Part shown: positions 33,291 to 48,090 of the stretch, piece by piece | Position numbering within the stretch: the stretch's first letter is position 1 | Layout: every line of letters starts with the position of its first letter | Notes under the pieces: model-generated | Told to the model about the DNA's origin: nothing | Seen by the model: the letters and a program-made list of their open reading frames with translations, nothing else | Databases searched by the model: none | Program-made: the position numbers and the translations under genes | Assembly (NCBI GenBank): GCA_046155895.1 | Contig: JBJXFB010000080.1 | Location: 1-64,000, forward strand | DNA: 64,000 nt | Source of the DNA: DASYPQ01 sp046155895 | Lineage (GTDB): Bacteria > Planctomycetota > UBA1135 > GCA-002686595 | Reading direction: 5' to 3'

Positions 33291-34283
33291 ATGACGAGAA
33301 GCCTGATTCTCTGGGCCTTCCTCGCCACCTCCGCAGCGGCTCATCCAACAACGGCGCCGCAGGCGGAAAGGACTCCGGGCACGCGCATCGATCGCGAGAA
33401 CTACCGGGACGGCAGCCCGAGGACGTCGAAGCAGATGCGCGAGGTCGCTCCCGGCCGCTGGGTCGCCGACGGACCGTCGACGACTTGGTATCTGAACGAG
33501 GTGAAGGACTCCGAGGGCGCGTGGCGCGACGGGAAGAAGGAAGGCCCCTGGAAGTACTGGTACCCGAACGGCGGCAAGGAAGCCGAGGGTGAGTACAAGC
33601 AGGGCGTCCCGGAAGGTCCATGGACTTTCTGGAGGGAACGCGGGGACAAGCTGCAGGAAGGCAGCTTCAAGGCCGGCAAGCCGGAAGGCAGATGGACCTG
33701 CTGGTGGTTCACGAGCCAGTACGGAGAGAGAGGACGCGCCGAGGGCGAGTTCGTCGCCGGCGACATGCACGGGCAGTGGACCTACTTCGACGGCGAGAGC
33801 CGCAAGACCGAGGAGGGTCGGCTCGAGCACGGCAAGAAGGTGGGAACCTGGACGACCTGGAATCCGAACGGGCAGAAGACTGCCGAGGGTGCGTGGCGCA
33901 ACGGTCTCCAGGATGGCCCGTGGAAGTTCTGGGACGAGAAGGGCAATCCGACGAAGTCGGGAGCGTTCAGGGAAGGACGCGAAGAGGGCCCGTGGACCTT
34001 CTGGTATCCGAACGGGAAGAAGAACCAGGAGGGCGAGTTCCGCGCCGGAGCCGAGGAAGGCCGCTGGACGTTCTGGTACGAGAGCGGACAGAAGTCGGAC
34101 GAGGGCGACTACGTCGCCGGCAAGGCGCACGGAAGCTGGACGACCTGGTACTCCAACGGCCAGAAGAAGGCCGAAGGGACCTACGCCGCGGGGCTGTCGA
34201 GCGGCGTCTGGAAGTACTGGAACGAGGACGGCTCCGAAAAGCCGAACGTCGAGTTCGCCGACGGACGTCTGGCGAAGCGGTGA
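33291..34283 (+). CDS. Secreted YwqK/MORN-like repeat protein
   Basis: A 330-residue exported protein with signal peptide (LATSAAAHP). From residue 80 to 320 it consists of about ten tandem copies of a 22-24-residue motif of the form GxWxxWYxNGxKxxEGxYxxG (for example GPWKYWYPNGGKEAEGEYKQG). This is the antitoxin-YwqK/MORN-like fold, which forms an elongated beta structure. Despite the family nickname, nothing here supports a toxin-antitoxin role. It is probably a surface or periplasmic binding protein. The ATG is 4 bp after the DUF1501 stop, so it belongs to the same operon. Confidence 0.85.
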   Translation: MTRSLILWAFLATSAAAHPTTAPQAERTPGTRIDRENYRDGSPRTSKQMREVAPGRWVADGPSTTWYLNEVKDSEGAWRDGKKEGPWKYWYPNGGKEAEGEYKQGVPEGPWTFWRERGDKLQEGSFKAGKPEGRWTCWWFTSQYGERGRAEGEFVAGDMHGQWTYFDGESRKTEEGRLEHGKKVGTWTTWNPNGQKTAEGAWRNGLQDGPWKFWDEKGNPTKSGAFREGREEGPWTFWYPNGKKNQEGEFRAGAEEGRWTFWYESGQKSDEGDYVAGKAHGSWTTWYSNGQKKAEGTYAAGLSSGVWKYWNEDGSEKPNVEFADGRLAKR

Positions 34284-34316
34284 TCGCAGAGCGGCGGCTG
34301 CCGCGCGGATCCCGGC

Positions 34317-35519
34317 CTACGGCAGGTTGAGGTAGATCATGTAGTTGGACACGTGCGGCCCGCCGATCCTGGGCGCCGGATTGGTCGTCGAGTTGTTGCA
34401 CGTCCCTAGATCCTCGAACTCGGGGAGGATCGCCGCTCCGGCGAGATCGAAGGCCGGGAAGCCTCCGACGGTCTCGCCTCCCTCGACCCATTCGGTGGTG
34501 TTCACCATCGTGCAGCCGTTGGCGTAGGTGAGCCAGCCGAAGTCGAAGAGCGCGAACTCGAGGCCCGGGAACGTGCCCGGGGCCGTCCAGCTTCCGATGC
34601 GCTTCTGCGTGTACGTGCCGAAAGGGGTGTTCGAGATCGCGTGGCTGTTGCAGGCGCCCCGGATGTCCACCATGGTCGAGATGTACTGGTTCGGTCCTCC
34701 GGCCGTGCAGAAGCAGGACTCGGTCGTCGCGAAGAACCCTCCGCCCGCCGGCTCCTCGAAGGTGCAGGCCGGACTAGCCGGCCAGTTGTTCCACCGGAAC
34801 CCCTCGCCGGTGACCTGGCCGTCGCTCCTCGGGCCCGTGACGGCCGGAACGAACGTCGATCCGGGGCCGACGATCGAGAAGGAGCGCGACGCGTGGAAGA
34901 CGCCGGGCCGGACCGTCCCCGGCTGGTGGTGGACGCCGTCGCAACCGTGGGTGATCGCGAAGGCGACGCTCCAGACGCCGGACGCGCAGTCGAATGCGTA
35001 GTCCATGTGGCCGCTGAAGTAGACCCGCGTGTAGTTCGAGGTGCAGGACGGCTTGCGGCACGGTCCCGTGGGCAGGAGAGCGGTAGGCAGCAGGTCGCCG
35101 TTCACGACGAAGCGCCAGACTTGGAGCGGGTTCGCGCCGACCGCGGGGATCTCCTGCCAAGTGCGCGTGTAGTGGGCCTTGAGGACGCCGTTCCAGAGGA
35201 AGTTGGCCGTCCCGCAGGTCTTGACGCGGAAGCGGAGGTCGTAGACGCCGCACAGCGTCACGCCGCCCGAGGTCGCCGGAACCAGCGCGCCGAGGTTGAC
35301 GCAGTCGAGGAATTGCTGCGACACGTTGCAGCCGTTGAAGCAGATCGAGCGGCAGTCTAGTTGCAGCGCCGGGATGGCGGGGATGTTGGCGGTGGCGAGC
35401 GCGCAGCACGGGCCAGTGAGTCCGTCGGGGGCGCAGACTTGCGCCTGCGCGGGCGGAGCCGCCAGGGCAAGGATCGCGAAGAGGGCGAGCGAACCGAAGC
35501 GGCGCGGAAGCGCGAACAT
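34317..35519 (-). CDS. Hypothetical Cys-rich secreted protein
   Basis: A 400-residue exported protein that I do not recognise. The signal peptide (ALFAILALAAPPAQA) is clear and an AAGGAGAA ribosome site precedes the ATG. It is rich in Cys (more than 20), including GPCCALA, CRSICFNGC and TESCFCTAGG, so it is probably disulfide-bonded. Repeated Gly, Asn and Thr runs suggest a beta-rich fold. It is convergent with the YwqK-repeat gene and faces away from the respiratory operon. No catalytic motif is visible. Confidence 0.75.
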   Translation of the reverse strand: MFALPRRFGSLALFAILALAAPPAQAQVCAPDGLTGPCCALATANIPAIPALQLDCRSICFNGCNVSQQFLDCVNLGALVPATSGGVTLCGVYDLRFRVKTCGTANFLWNGVLKAHYTRTWQEIPAVGANPLQVWRFVVNGDLLPTALLPTGPCRKPSCTSNYTRVYFSGHMDYAFDCASGVWSVAFAITHGCDGVHHQPGTVRPGVFHASRSFSIVGPGSTFVPAVTGPRSDGQVTGEGFRWNNWPASPACTFEEPAGGGFFATTESCFCTAGGPNQYISTMVDIRGACNSHAISNTPFGTYTQKRIGSWTAPGTFPGLEFALFDFGWLTYANGCTMVNTTEWVEGGETVGGFPAFDLAGAAILPEFEDLGTCNNSTTNPAPRIGGPHVSNYMIYLNLP

Positions 35520-35773
35520 GGGAGTTCTCCTTCTTGCTCCCGCCGCACCCGGCAGCGAGAAAACTCCCGCGGCGCGGCGGACGATAGGCAAGGCTATGCC
35601 GGAAGGCGGAATCCCGCAATGAAAGCCGTCGCGGGCTCGCCCGCGCAGCTCCTGCGAGAGACTCCCAGGCTCAAGATGTCGAGTCGCGAGAACTCGACTC
35701 GTGGGGCGGCTCGCCACGGCGCGACCACCGCCGGCGAGCCCGGCAGAGCGCGTCTCCACCCCATCACGGCGAC

Positions 35774-35802
35774 TTGCTCCACGACTACGTGGGCGCTATT
35801 AA
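35774..35802 (+). promoter_or_regulatory. Promoter of the act-cox respiratory operon
   Basis: TTGCTC (35774-35779) and TATTAA (35797-35802) are 17 bp apart. Transcription would start near 35809, giving a leader of about 128 nt before actA. The remaining non-coding stretch (35520-35773) holds one perfect 7-bp inverted repeat (35678-35698) and nothing else clear. Confidence 0.5.
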
Positions 35803-35937
35803 TTCGGCCCGGTTTCCGACTCGGGGTCGACGTCCTGGTCGAAACGATCCTTCGCGGCACCGCTGCGGAGCACCAAGGCCGTCCCCGTGACCGCCGGCGC
35901 GCTCGCAGGGCAATCGAGGGTCGGTAGGAACCCCTCG

Positions 35938-36599
35938 ATGGCCCAGGTCTTCCACCCCAGCGCGAACACGATCTCGAAGGTCACGATCTTCGGGGGGGTG
36001 TTCGTCGTTGGGATCGTCGGTTGGGCCGTCCGGGAGATCAACCGATCGCCGTGGATCACGGATGCACAGGTCGCGCGCGAGCAGCCGGTGCAGTTCAGCC
36101 ACAAGCACCACGTGCAAGGGCTCGGGATCGACTGCCGATTCTGCCACTCGGGGGTGGAGGACGGAGCGTTCGCGGGGATTCCGCCGACGAAGACGTGCAT
36201 GGGCTGCCACGCGGAGGTGTGGAAGGACGCGCCGTTGCTGGAACCGGTGCGCGAGAGTTTCCGCAGCGACCGCTCGATCGAGTGGGTGCGGGTGCACGAC
36301 CTGCCGGACTACGTGTACTTCGACCACTCGATCCACCTGAAGAAGGGCGTGGGCTGCGAGAGCTGCCACGGGCGCGTGGACGAGATGCCGCTGACGTGGC
36401 GGGAGCACTCGCTCAACATGGAGTGGTGCTTGGCCTGCCACCGCGATCCGGCGGCGTTCCTGCGACCGAAGGACAAGTTGTTCGAGATGGGATGGGATCC
36501 TTCGAGCGCGAATCCGCCGCGGACGCAGCGGGAGATCGGCGAGGAGCTCGTGCGGGAGAACCACGTGCACGGCGTGACGAACTGTTCGGTGTGCCACCG

Positions 36600-36603
<4 letters not shown>
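35938..36603 (+). CDS. actA: Alternative complex III subunit ActA, pentaheme cytochrome c
   Basis: A 221-residue protein with an N-terminal membrane anchor (about 14-34) and five CxxCH heme sites: CRFCH, CMGCH, CESCH, CLACH and CSVCH. This number and the order followed by ActB-ActF identify the ActA of alternative complex III, which takes electrons from quinol. The hemes would face the periplasm. I chose the ATG at 35938; an earlier GTG would add 17 residues without support. Its stop overlaps the ActB start. Confidence 0.93.
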
Positions 36604-39575
<2,972 letters not shown>

Positions 39576-39589
39576 CCGCCCGTCTGGAC

Positions 39590-40984
39590 ATGGCCACCGA
39601 GACGACAGGCTCCGCGCGCTTCCCCGTGATCGCTCCGGGACACTCGTTGTCCACGGTCACCGATCACATCAGCTCGATCGTCCTCCGCCGACGCACGCCG
39701 ATCGCCTGGTGGATCGCCATCGGCATCACCGGACTCATGTCGGCGATGCTCCTCGTCTCGATCGTCAAGCTCCTCTTCACAGGCGTCGGCATCTGGGGCA
39801 ACAACCAGCCCGTCGGCTGGGGCTTCGACATCATCAATTTCGTCTGGTGGATCGGCATCGGACACGCGGGAACGCTCATCTCCGCGATCCTCCTCCTCCT
39901 GCGGCAGACCTGGCGCACGTCCATCAATCGCTTCGCGGAGGCGATGACGCTCTTCGCGGTCGCCTGCGCCGGCCTCTACCCGCTCCTCCACATGGGGAGG
40001 CCTTGGCTGGCCTACTGGCTGCTCCCCTACCCGAACACGATGGGCATGTGGCCGCAGTTCCGCAGCCCGCTCGTCTGGGACGTCTTCGCGGTCTCGACGT
40101 ATGCCACCGTCTCGCTGCTCTTCTGGTACGTCGGCCTCATCCCCGACCTCGCGACGCTCCGCGACCGCGCCAAGCGACCGCTCGCGAAGATCCTCTACGG
40201 CATCGGCGCCATGGGCTGGCGCGGAGCAGCGCGGCACTGGGAGCGCTACGAGACGTCCTACCTGCTCCTCGCGGGCCTCGCGACGCCGCTCGTGATCTCC
40301 GTCCACACGGTCGTGTCGTTCGACTTCGCGGCCGGGATCATCCCGGGCTGGCACACGACGGTCTTCCCGCCCTACTTCGTCGCCGGCGCGATCTTCGCGG
40401 GCTTCGCGATGGTCCTCACGCTCGCGATCCCGCTGCGCAAACTCTACGCGCTCGAGGATTTCATCACCGCGCGCCACCTCGACAACATGGCGAAGGTGAT
40501 GCTCGCGACGGGGCTGATCGTCACCTACGGCTACGCGATCGAGGCGTTCACGGCCTGGTACTCGGGGAATCCGTACGAGTCCTACATGCTCCAGAATCGG
40601 CTGACGGGGCCGTATGCGTTCCAGTACTGGGCGCTCCTCGCGTGCAACGTGCTCGTCCCGCAGCTCCTCTGGTTCCGCGAGGCTCGCCGCAACATCTACG
40701 TCCTCTTCTTCGTCGCGATGGCTGTGAACGTCGGCATGTGGCTCGAGCGCTTCGTCATCATCGTCACGAGCCTCCACCGCGACTTCCTCCCGTCCTCCTG
40801 GGGCATGTACAGCGGAACGCGCTGGGACTGGGCGATGTTCCTCGGGACGATCGGTTTCTTCCTCTTCCTGATGCTCCTGTTCATCCGCTTCCTGCCGGTG
40901 ATCTCGATCTTCGAGATGCGCACGCTCGTGCCGACCGGCGACAAGCACGCCCAAGGCGCGGACGCGCGAAAGGGACACGGCTGA
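39590..40984 (+). CDS. actC: Alternative complex III subunit ActC (NrfD/PsrC family)
   Basis: A 464-residue, ten-helix membrane subunit of the NrfD/PsrC family. In alternative complex III, ActC forms the quinol-binding core in the membrane. Family stretches include FVWWIGIGHAGTLISAIL, LLHMGRPWLAYWLLPYP and FRSPLVWDVFAVSTY. It starts 14 bp after actB, and actD follows 4 bp after its stop. Confidence 0.93.
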   Translation: MATETTGSARFPVIAPGHSLSTVTDHISSIVLRRRTPIAWWIAIGITGLMSAMLLVSIVKLLFTGVGIWGNNQPVGWGFDIINFVWWIGIGHAGTLISAILLLLRQTWRTSINRFAEAMTLFAVACAGLYPLLHMGRPWLAYWLLPYPNTMGMWPQFRSPLVWDVFAVSTYATVSLLFWYVGLIPDLATLRDRAKRPLAKILYGIGAMGWRGAARHWERYETSYLLLAGLATPLVISVHTVVSFDFAAGIIPGWHTTVFPPYFVAGAIFAGFAMVLTLAIPLRKLYALEDFITARHLDNMAKVMLATGLIVTYGYAIEAFTAWYSGNPYESYMLQNRLTGPYAFQYWALLACNVLVPQLLWFREARRNIYVLFFVAMAVNVGMWLERFVIIVTSLHRDFLPSSWGMYSGTRWDWAMFLGTIGFFLFLMLLFIRFLPVISIFEMRTLVPTGDKHAQGADARKGHG

Positions 40985-40988
40985 TCGC

Positions 40989-41537
40989 ATGGCGACACCC
41001 TTGGTCCGAGCGCAACCGATCTACGGCTACCTGGTCGAGTTCGACGACCAGGGCAGTCTCCTCGCGGCCGCGCGGACCGTGAAAGACAAGGGCTACCAGG
41101 TCGTCGAAGCCTACAGCCCGCTTCCGATCCACGGTCTCGCCGACATCCTCGGCTGGAAGAACCATCTCCCCGCGATCGTGTTCGCGGGCGGGCTCGTCGG
41201 AGCATGCGTCGGCTTCGGGCTGCAGTACTGGGCCTCGGTGATCGAGTACCCGATGAGCGTCGGCGGCAAGCCCCTCAACTCGTGGCCCGCGTTCATCGTG
41301 CCGACCTTCGAGTGCACGATCCTCTTCGCTGCCGCGTCGGCGGTGTTCGGGATGCTCTGGTTGAACGGCCTGCCGCAACCCTACCACCCGGTCTTCAACG
41401 TCCCGCACTTCGTCGAGGCCTCACGCGACAAGTTCTTCCTGATGATCCTGTCGCGCGACCCGAGCTTCGACATGGCGGGGACGAAGAAGTTCCTCGAGTC
41501 GCTCGCGCCCGTCTCGCTGGAGGAGGTGCCGCATTGA
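40989..41537 (+). CDS. actD: Alternative complex III subunit ActD (DUF3341)
   Basis: A 182-residue membrane protein with the DUF3341 signature: the soluble start GYLVEFDDQGSLLAAARTVKDKGY, two membrane helices (about 56-78 and 103-126), and a C-terminal cytoplasmic part FFLMILSRDPSFD. It is a structural subunit between ActC and ActF in known complexes. Its stop overlaps the start of actE (TTGA). Confidence 0.92.
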   Translation: MATPLVRAQPIYGYLVEFDDQGSLLAAARTVKDKGYQVVEAYSPLPIHGLADILGWKNHLPAIVFAGGLVGACVGFGLQYWASVIEYPMSVGGKPLNSWPAFIVPTFECTILFAAASAVFGMLWLNGLPQPYHPVFNVPHFVEASRDKFFLMILSRDPSFDMAGTKKFLESLAPVSLEEVPH

Positions 41538-42100
41538 AGGTGCTTCCCGCGATCCTCGCCCTCGCGTGCCTGGCCTCCGGGTGCCGCCGCGACATGCAGG
41601 ACCAGCCGCGCTACGGGCCCCTCCGGCCGTCTGCGTTCTTCGCGGACGGCCGCTCGGCGCGGCCGCTCGTGCCCGGCACGATCGCACGCGGGCACCTCGA
41701 CGAGGACGACCACCTCCACCGCGGCCGGATCGACGGCGAACTCGCCGCGACGTTCCCCTTCCCGGTCACCGCCGAGGTCCTCGAGCGCGGCCGGGAGCGC
41801 TTCGACATCTCCTGCTCGCCATGCCACGGCCGTGTCGGCGACGGCGACGGGATGATCGTGCGGCGCGGCTTGCGCCGACCGCCCTCGTACCACATCGAGC
41901 GTCTCCGCAAGTCGCCTCCGGGCTATTTCTTCGACGTGATGACCAACGGTTTCGGCGCCATGGTCGACGTCTCCGACCGCGTGAGCGTCGAGGACCGCTG
42001 GGCGATCGCCGCGTACATCCGCGCGCTCCAGCGGAGCCAGGGCGCGACTCTCGACGACGTCCCGCCCGAAGAGCGCGAGCGCCTGCGGAGGTCGCCGTGA
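41534..42100 (+). CDS. actE: Alternative complex III subunit ActE, monoheme cytochrome c lipoprotein
   Basis: A 188-residue lipoprotein cytochrome with a signal ending in LASGC (lipobox) and a single CSPCH heme site near residue 92. Features FPFPVTAEVLERGRERFDISC and a C-terminal MTNGFGAMVDVSDRV, with the likely axial Met, match ActE. It would pass electrons from ActA onward to the oxidase. TTG start overlapping actD; its own stop overlaps the GTG of actF. Confidence 0.92.
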   Translation: MKVLPAILALACLASGCRRDMQDQPRYGPLRPSAFFADGRSARPLVPGTIARGHLDEDDHLHRGRIDGELAATFPFPVTAEVLERGRERFDISCSPCHGRVGDGDGMIVRRGLRRPPSYHIERLRKSPPGYFFDVMTNGFGAMVDVSDRVSVEDRWAIAAYIRALQRSQGATLDDVPPEERERLRRSP

Positions 42101-43272
42101 AGCCGACCCTTCGCCACGAGCTCGATTCGATCCAGAAGCGGGCGCTGCTCGTCGGCGCCGTCGCGTCTGTCGCCGCGGTCGCCGGACTCCTCGCCGACCC
42201 GCTCCAGTTCCACCGCTCCTACCTCGTCGCCTGGCTCTTCTGGCTCGGCCTCGGCCTCGGCAGCCTCGCGATCGTGATGCTCCATCACATGACGGGAGGT
42301 TCGTGGGGCTTCGCGATCCGGCGGCTGCTCGAGGCGGGCATGCGCACGCTGCCTCTGCTCGCGGTGCTCTTCGTGCCGATCGCGCTCGGGCTCGAGAGGC
42401 TGTATCCGTGGACGGACGAGGCGAAGGTCGCGAGCGATCACCTGCTGCAGCACAAGCAGCCGTACCTGAATGCGCCGTTCTTCCTGGCGCGGACCGCCGG
42501 CTTCTTCGTCCTGTGGATCGGCGCGGCCGCGATCATCCTCCGCCTGGCGTGGAAGTCCGACCGCACGGGCGACAAGAAGCACGAGAAACGCGCGCGGCTG
42601 CTCTCCGGTCCGATCCTCGCGATGTACGGCGTCACGATGACGTTCGCGGCGATCGACTGGGCGATGTCGCTCGAGCCGCACTGGTTCTCGACGATGTACG
42701 GCGTGATCTTCGTCGTCGGCCAGGTGCTCTCCACTCTGGCGTTCGCGATCATCGCCTCGTCCTGGCTCGGCCGGCACGACCCGTTCAAGCGCTTCCTCAC
42801 GGCCGATCACTTCCAAGACCTCGGCAACCTGATGTTCGCGTTCGTCCTCCTGTGGGCGTACACGAGCTTCTCCCAGTTCCTGATCATCTGGTCGGCGAAC
42901 GTTTCGGAGGAGACGCCGTGGTATCTGGCTCGCACGCACGGCGGCTGGCAGGTCCTCGCGCTCTCGCTGGCGCTCCTGCACTTCGCGGTGCCCTTCCTCC
43001 TGCTCCTGTGGCGCCGCATCAAACGCGACACGCGCGTTCTCCCCTTCGTCGCGCTCCTGATCCTCGGCATGCGCTTCGTCGACGTCACGTGGCTCGTCGG
43101 GCCGTCCTTCCATCCCGAGGGTCTCTCGCTCCACTGGCTCGATCTCGCGATCCCGGTCGCGATCGGCGGCCTGTGGCTCGCATTCTTCGTGCACAACCTG
43201 AAGGGCCGTCCGCTGATCTCGCTGCAGGACGCGAAGCTCGAGACGATGCTCGAGCAACCCAGTCGAGGCTGA
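42097..43272 (+). CDS. actF: Alternative complex III subunit ActF
   Basis: A 391-residue membrane protein with about ten helices, similar in layout to ActC but shorter. Features are FHRSYLVAWLFWLGLGLGSLAI, LLHHMTGGSWG, FAIRRLLEAGMRTLP and AIDWAMSLEPHWFSTMYG, typical of ActF (quinol:cytochrome c oxidoreductase quinone-binding subunit 2). The stretch SFSQFLIIWSANVSEETPWYLAR is highly conserved in the family. GTG start overlapping actE by 4 bp. Confidence 0.93.
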   Translation: MKPTLRHELDSIQKRALLVGAVASVAAVAGLLADPLQFHRSYLVAWLFWLGLGLGSLAIVMLHHMTGGSWGFAIRRLLEAGMRTLPLLAVLFVPIALGLERLYPWTDEAKVASDHLLQHKQPYLNAPFFLARTAGFFVLWIGAAAIILRLAWKSDRTGDKKHEKRARLLSGPILAMYGVTMTFAAIDWAMSLEPHWFSTMYGVIFVVGQVLSTLAFAIIASSWLGRHDPFKRFLTADHFQDLGNLMFAFVLLWAYTSFSQFLIIWSANVSEETPWYLARTHGGWQVLALSLALLHFAVPFLLLLWRRIKRDTRVLPFVALLILGMRFVDVTWLVGPSFHPEGLSLHWLDLAIPVAIGGLWLAFFVHNLKGRPLISLQDAKLETMLEQPSRG

Positions 43273-43273
43273 C

Positions 43274-43666
43274 ATGGCGCGGCACGAAGCGAACGACCAC
43301 TTGAGCGGTTACCAGCCCTACGAGGAGCGCGTGCGCCCCGTCGTAATCTTCACGCTCGTGCTCACGGTCGGGACCCTCGCCGTTCTCGGACTGATGAAGC
43401 TCGCGCACGACTCGTTCGAAAAGGAGATCCGCGAGGCGTCCAAGCCCATCCATCCGCTCGCCGCCGAGCGCGAGACGCCGCCCGAGCCCCGCCTCCAGGC
43501 GAATCCCGCGATCGACCTCGACGCGTTCCGCGCCAGGGAGAGCGATCGCCTCTCGACCTACGGCTGGGTCGACCGCCAGGCCGGAGTCGTCCACGTGCCA
43601 ATCGAGCGCGCGATGGAGCTCGTCGCGAAGGACGGCCTGCCGGTCAGGGAAGGAGGCGGAAGGTAG
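43274..43666 (+). CDS. Small membrane protein between actF and the SCO gene
   Basis: A 130-residue protein with one membrane helix (about 24-44) and a periplasmic tail. The C-terminal stretch STYGWVDRQAGVVHVPIERAM recalls a motif seen in proteins encoded in act-cox clusters of several phyla, but the role is unnamed. It starts 1 bp after the actF stop, and the SCO gene begins directly after its own stop, so expression with the complexes is sure. It could be an assembly factor or a linker between alternative complex III and the oxidase. Confidence 0.75.
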   Translation: MARHEANDHLSGYQPYEERVRPVVIFTLVLTVGTLAVLGLMKLAHDSFEKEIREASKPIHPLAAERETPPEPRLQANPAIDLDAFRARESDRLSTYGWVDRQAGVVHVPIERAMELVAKDGLPVREGGGR

Positions 43667-44479
43667 ATGGGACCGCGCTGCGCACTCGTCCTGCTCCTCG
43701 CCGCGCTCGCCGGGCCCGCGGTCGCGCAGGCACAGGAGGCGTCGAGAATCGTCCGCGAGGTCGGGATCGACCAGCGGCTCGGCGAGGAAGTCTCCCTCGA
43801 CCTGCCCTTCGTCGACGAGTCAGGGCGCGACGTGCGGATCGGCGACTACTTCGACGACCGGCCGGTCATCCTCGTCTTCGTCTACAACCGCTGTCCGATG
43901 CTCTGCTCGCAGGTCCTGAACGGCCTCGTGCACTCGCTGCGGCCGATCGACCTCGATCCTGGAGAGGACTTCGAGATCGTGACCGTCAGCATCGACCCGC
44001 GCGAGTCGACCGAACTGGCGGCGCGGAAGAAGTCGGCCTACGTGGAGGAGTACGGGCGCGCGGGAGCCGAGAAGGGCTGGCACTTCCTCGTCGGGGGCGA
44101 GGACTCGATCCGACGCCTCACGGAAGAGGTCGGCTTCCGCTACGTCTACGACCCCGCGACGGACGAGTTCGCGCACGCGAGTGGTTTCGTCGTGCTGACG
44201 CCAGGAGGCGTGCTCTCGCGCTACTTCTACGGGCTCGAGAACCCGGCGGGAGACCTGCGCCTGGCGCTCATCGAATCCTCGGAGGGCCGCATCGGGTCGC
44301 TCGTCGACCAGGTGCTGCTGCTCTGCTACCACTACGACCCGACGACCGGGCGGTACGGCTTCGCGATCATGAGCGCGCTGCGCGCCCTCGGCGTGCTGAC
44401 GGTACTCGCGATCGCCGCATTCGTCGGGCTCATGCTCCATCGCGGCCGCAGGACGCCGCGGCTCCAGGCGGGAGGCTGA
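43667..44479 (+). CDS. SCO1/SenC-type copper chaperone
   Basis: A 270-residue exported protein of the SCO family that delivers copper to the CuA site of oxidase subunit II. A signal peptide (ending about VAQAQ) precedes the thioredoxin fold with CPMLC (C76, C80) and the copper-binding H170 in EFAHASG. An extra C-terminal helix (about 233-257) anchors it in the membrane, a known variant in these operons. It directly precedes subunit II, its likely client. Confidence 0.92.
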   Translation: MGPRCALVLLLAALAGPAVAQAQEASRIVREVGIDQRLGEEVSLDLPFVDESGRDVRIGDYFDDRPVILVFVYNRCPMLCSQVLNGLVHSLRPIDLDPGEDFEIVTVSIDPRESTELAARKKSAYVEEYGRAGAEKGWHFLVGGEDSIRRLTEEVGFRYVYDPATDEFAHASGFVVLTPGGVLSRYFYGLENPAGDLRLALIESSEGRIGSLVDQVLLLCYHYDPTTGRYGFAIMSALRALGVLTVLAIAAFVGLMLHRGRRTPRLQAGG

Positions 44480-44486
44480 GGCGGGC

Positions 44487-47093
<2,607 letters not shown>

Positions 47094-47104
<11 letters not shown>

Positions 47105-47792
47105 CGCGACCAACGCCGCCGGCGCGGCTCACGCCGCCCATGAGCAGCACGTCGAAGGGCTCGCGCACCACTTCGTGAGCCTCGAGCAGCAGCACGAGGC
47201 ATCGCGACTGGGGATGTGGGCGTTCCTCGCGACCGAAGTGATGTTCTTCGGCGGGTTGTTCACGGGCTACGCCGTGTACCGGAACATGTATCCCGAAGCG
47301 TTCCGGCTCGCGAGCCACCATCTCGACATCGGGTTGGGCGCGACGAACACGGTGATCCTGATCGGATCGAGCTTGACGATGGCGCTGGCGATCCGCGCCG
47401 CGCAGGTGGGGAAGCGGAATGCGCAGGTCGGCCACCTGATCGCGACGATGGTGCTCGGAACGGCGTTCCTCGTGATCAAGGGCTTCGAGTACCACCACAA
47501 GTGGGTCGATCACCTGATGCCCGGCCCGAGCTTCGACGTCGCCCAGTTCGGCGCGGAAGGCGGCCACGCGCGGATCTTCTTCTCGTTCTACTTCGTCATG
47601 ACGGGCCTGCACGCCTTCCACATGGTGGTGGGCTTCGGCCTGCTCGCGTGGGTCGCCGCGCGCGCGCGGCGAGGCGAGTTCACGCCGCAGCACCACTCCG
47701 CGCTCGAGATGACGGGCCTCTACTGGCACTTCGTGGACCTCGTGTGGATCTTCCTGTTCCCGTTGCTGTACCTGATCGGACGCCACCATTGA
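47094..47792 (+). CDS. ctaE: Cytochrome c oxidase subunit III
   Basis: A 232-residue subunit with seven predicted helices less the first pair, as in the shorter bacterial form. Family features are LGMWAFLATEVMFFGGLFTGY, FEYHHKW, FYFVMTGLHAFHMVVG and GLYWHFVDLVWIFLFPLLYL. The start is TTG at 47094, inside the end of ctaD; an Ala/His-rich tail of about 35 residues leads in. Subunit III stabilises the pump and lies next to the proton uptake path. Confidence 0.93.
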
Positions 47793-47805
47793 GCGAGGAC
47801 GACGG

Positions 47806-48090
47806 ATGAGCGAGCACATCGTTCCGCTGAAGACCTACTACGCGATCTTCGCCGCGCTGCTCGTGGGGACCGCCGTGACGGTGGGAGTCGCGTTCCTCGA
47901 CCTGGGCCCGATGAACACCGTGGTCGCGATCACGATCGCGGTGATCAAGGCGCTGCTGGTGATCCTCTACTTCATGCACGTGAAGTATTCGAGCCGGCTG
48001 ACGTGGGTGTTCGCCGGCGCAGGCTTCGCTTGGCTCGTGCTGATGATCGGCTTGACGATCGCGGACTTCGATACGCGCGGGTGGATCTAG
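47806..48090 (+). CDS. Cytochrome c oxidase subunit IV-like small membrane protein
   Basis: A 94-residue protein with three membrane helices (about 10-31, 36-55, 66-86). VIKALLVILYFMHVKYSSRLTWVF is the signature of the bacterial CoxIV/CtaF family. It starts 13 bp after subunit III and ends the act-cox operon. Its stop overlaps by 4 bp the stop of the convergent propeller gene. No heme A synthase or CtaG-like assembly gene is present downstream. Confidence 0.88.
   Translation: MSEHIVPLKTYYAIFAALLVGTAVTVGVAFLDLGPMNTVVAITIAVIKALLVILYFMHVKYSSRLTWVFAGAGFAWLVLMIGLTIADFDTRGWI

Noticed and set aside
33291..34283. A toxin-antitoxin role for the YwqK-repeat protein
   Set aside because: The family name is misleading; the protein is exported and no toxin gene is adjacent.
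35678..35698. A 7-bp hairpin before the act operon as a possible terminator or regulator
   Set aside because: It has no T run, is short, and such repeats are common in GC-rich sequence.
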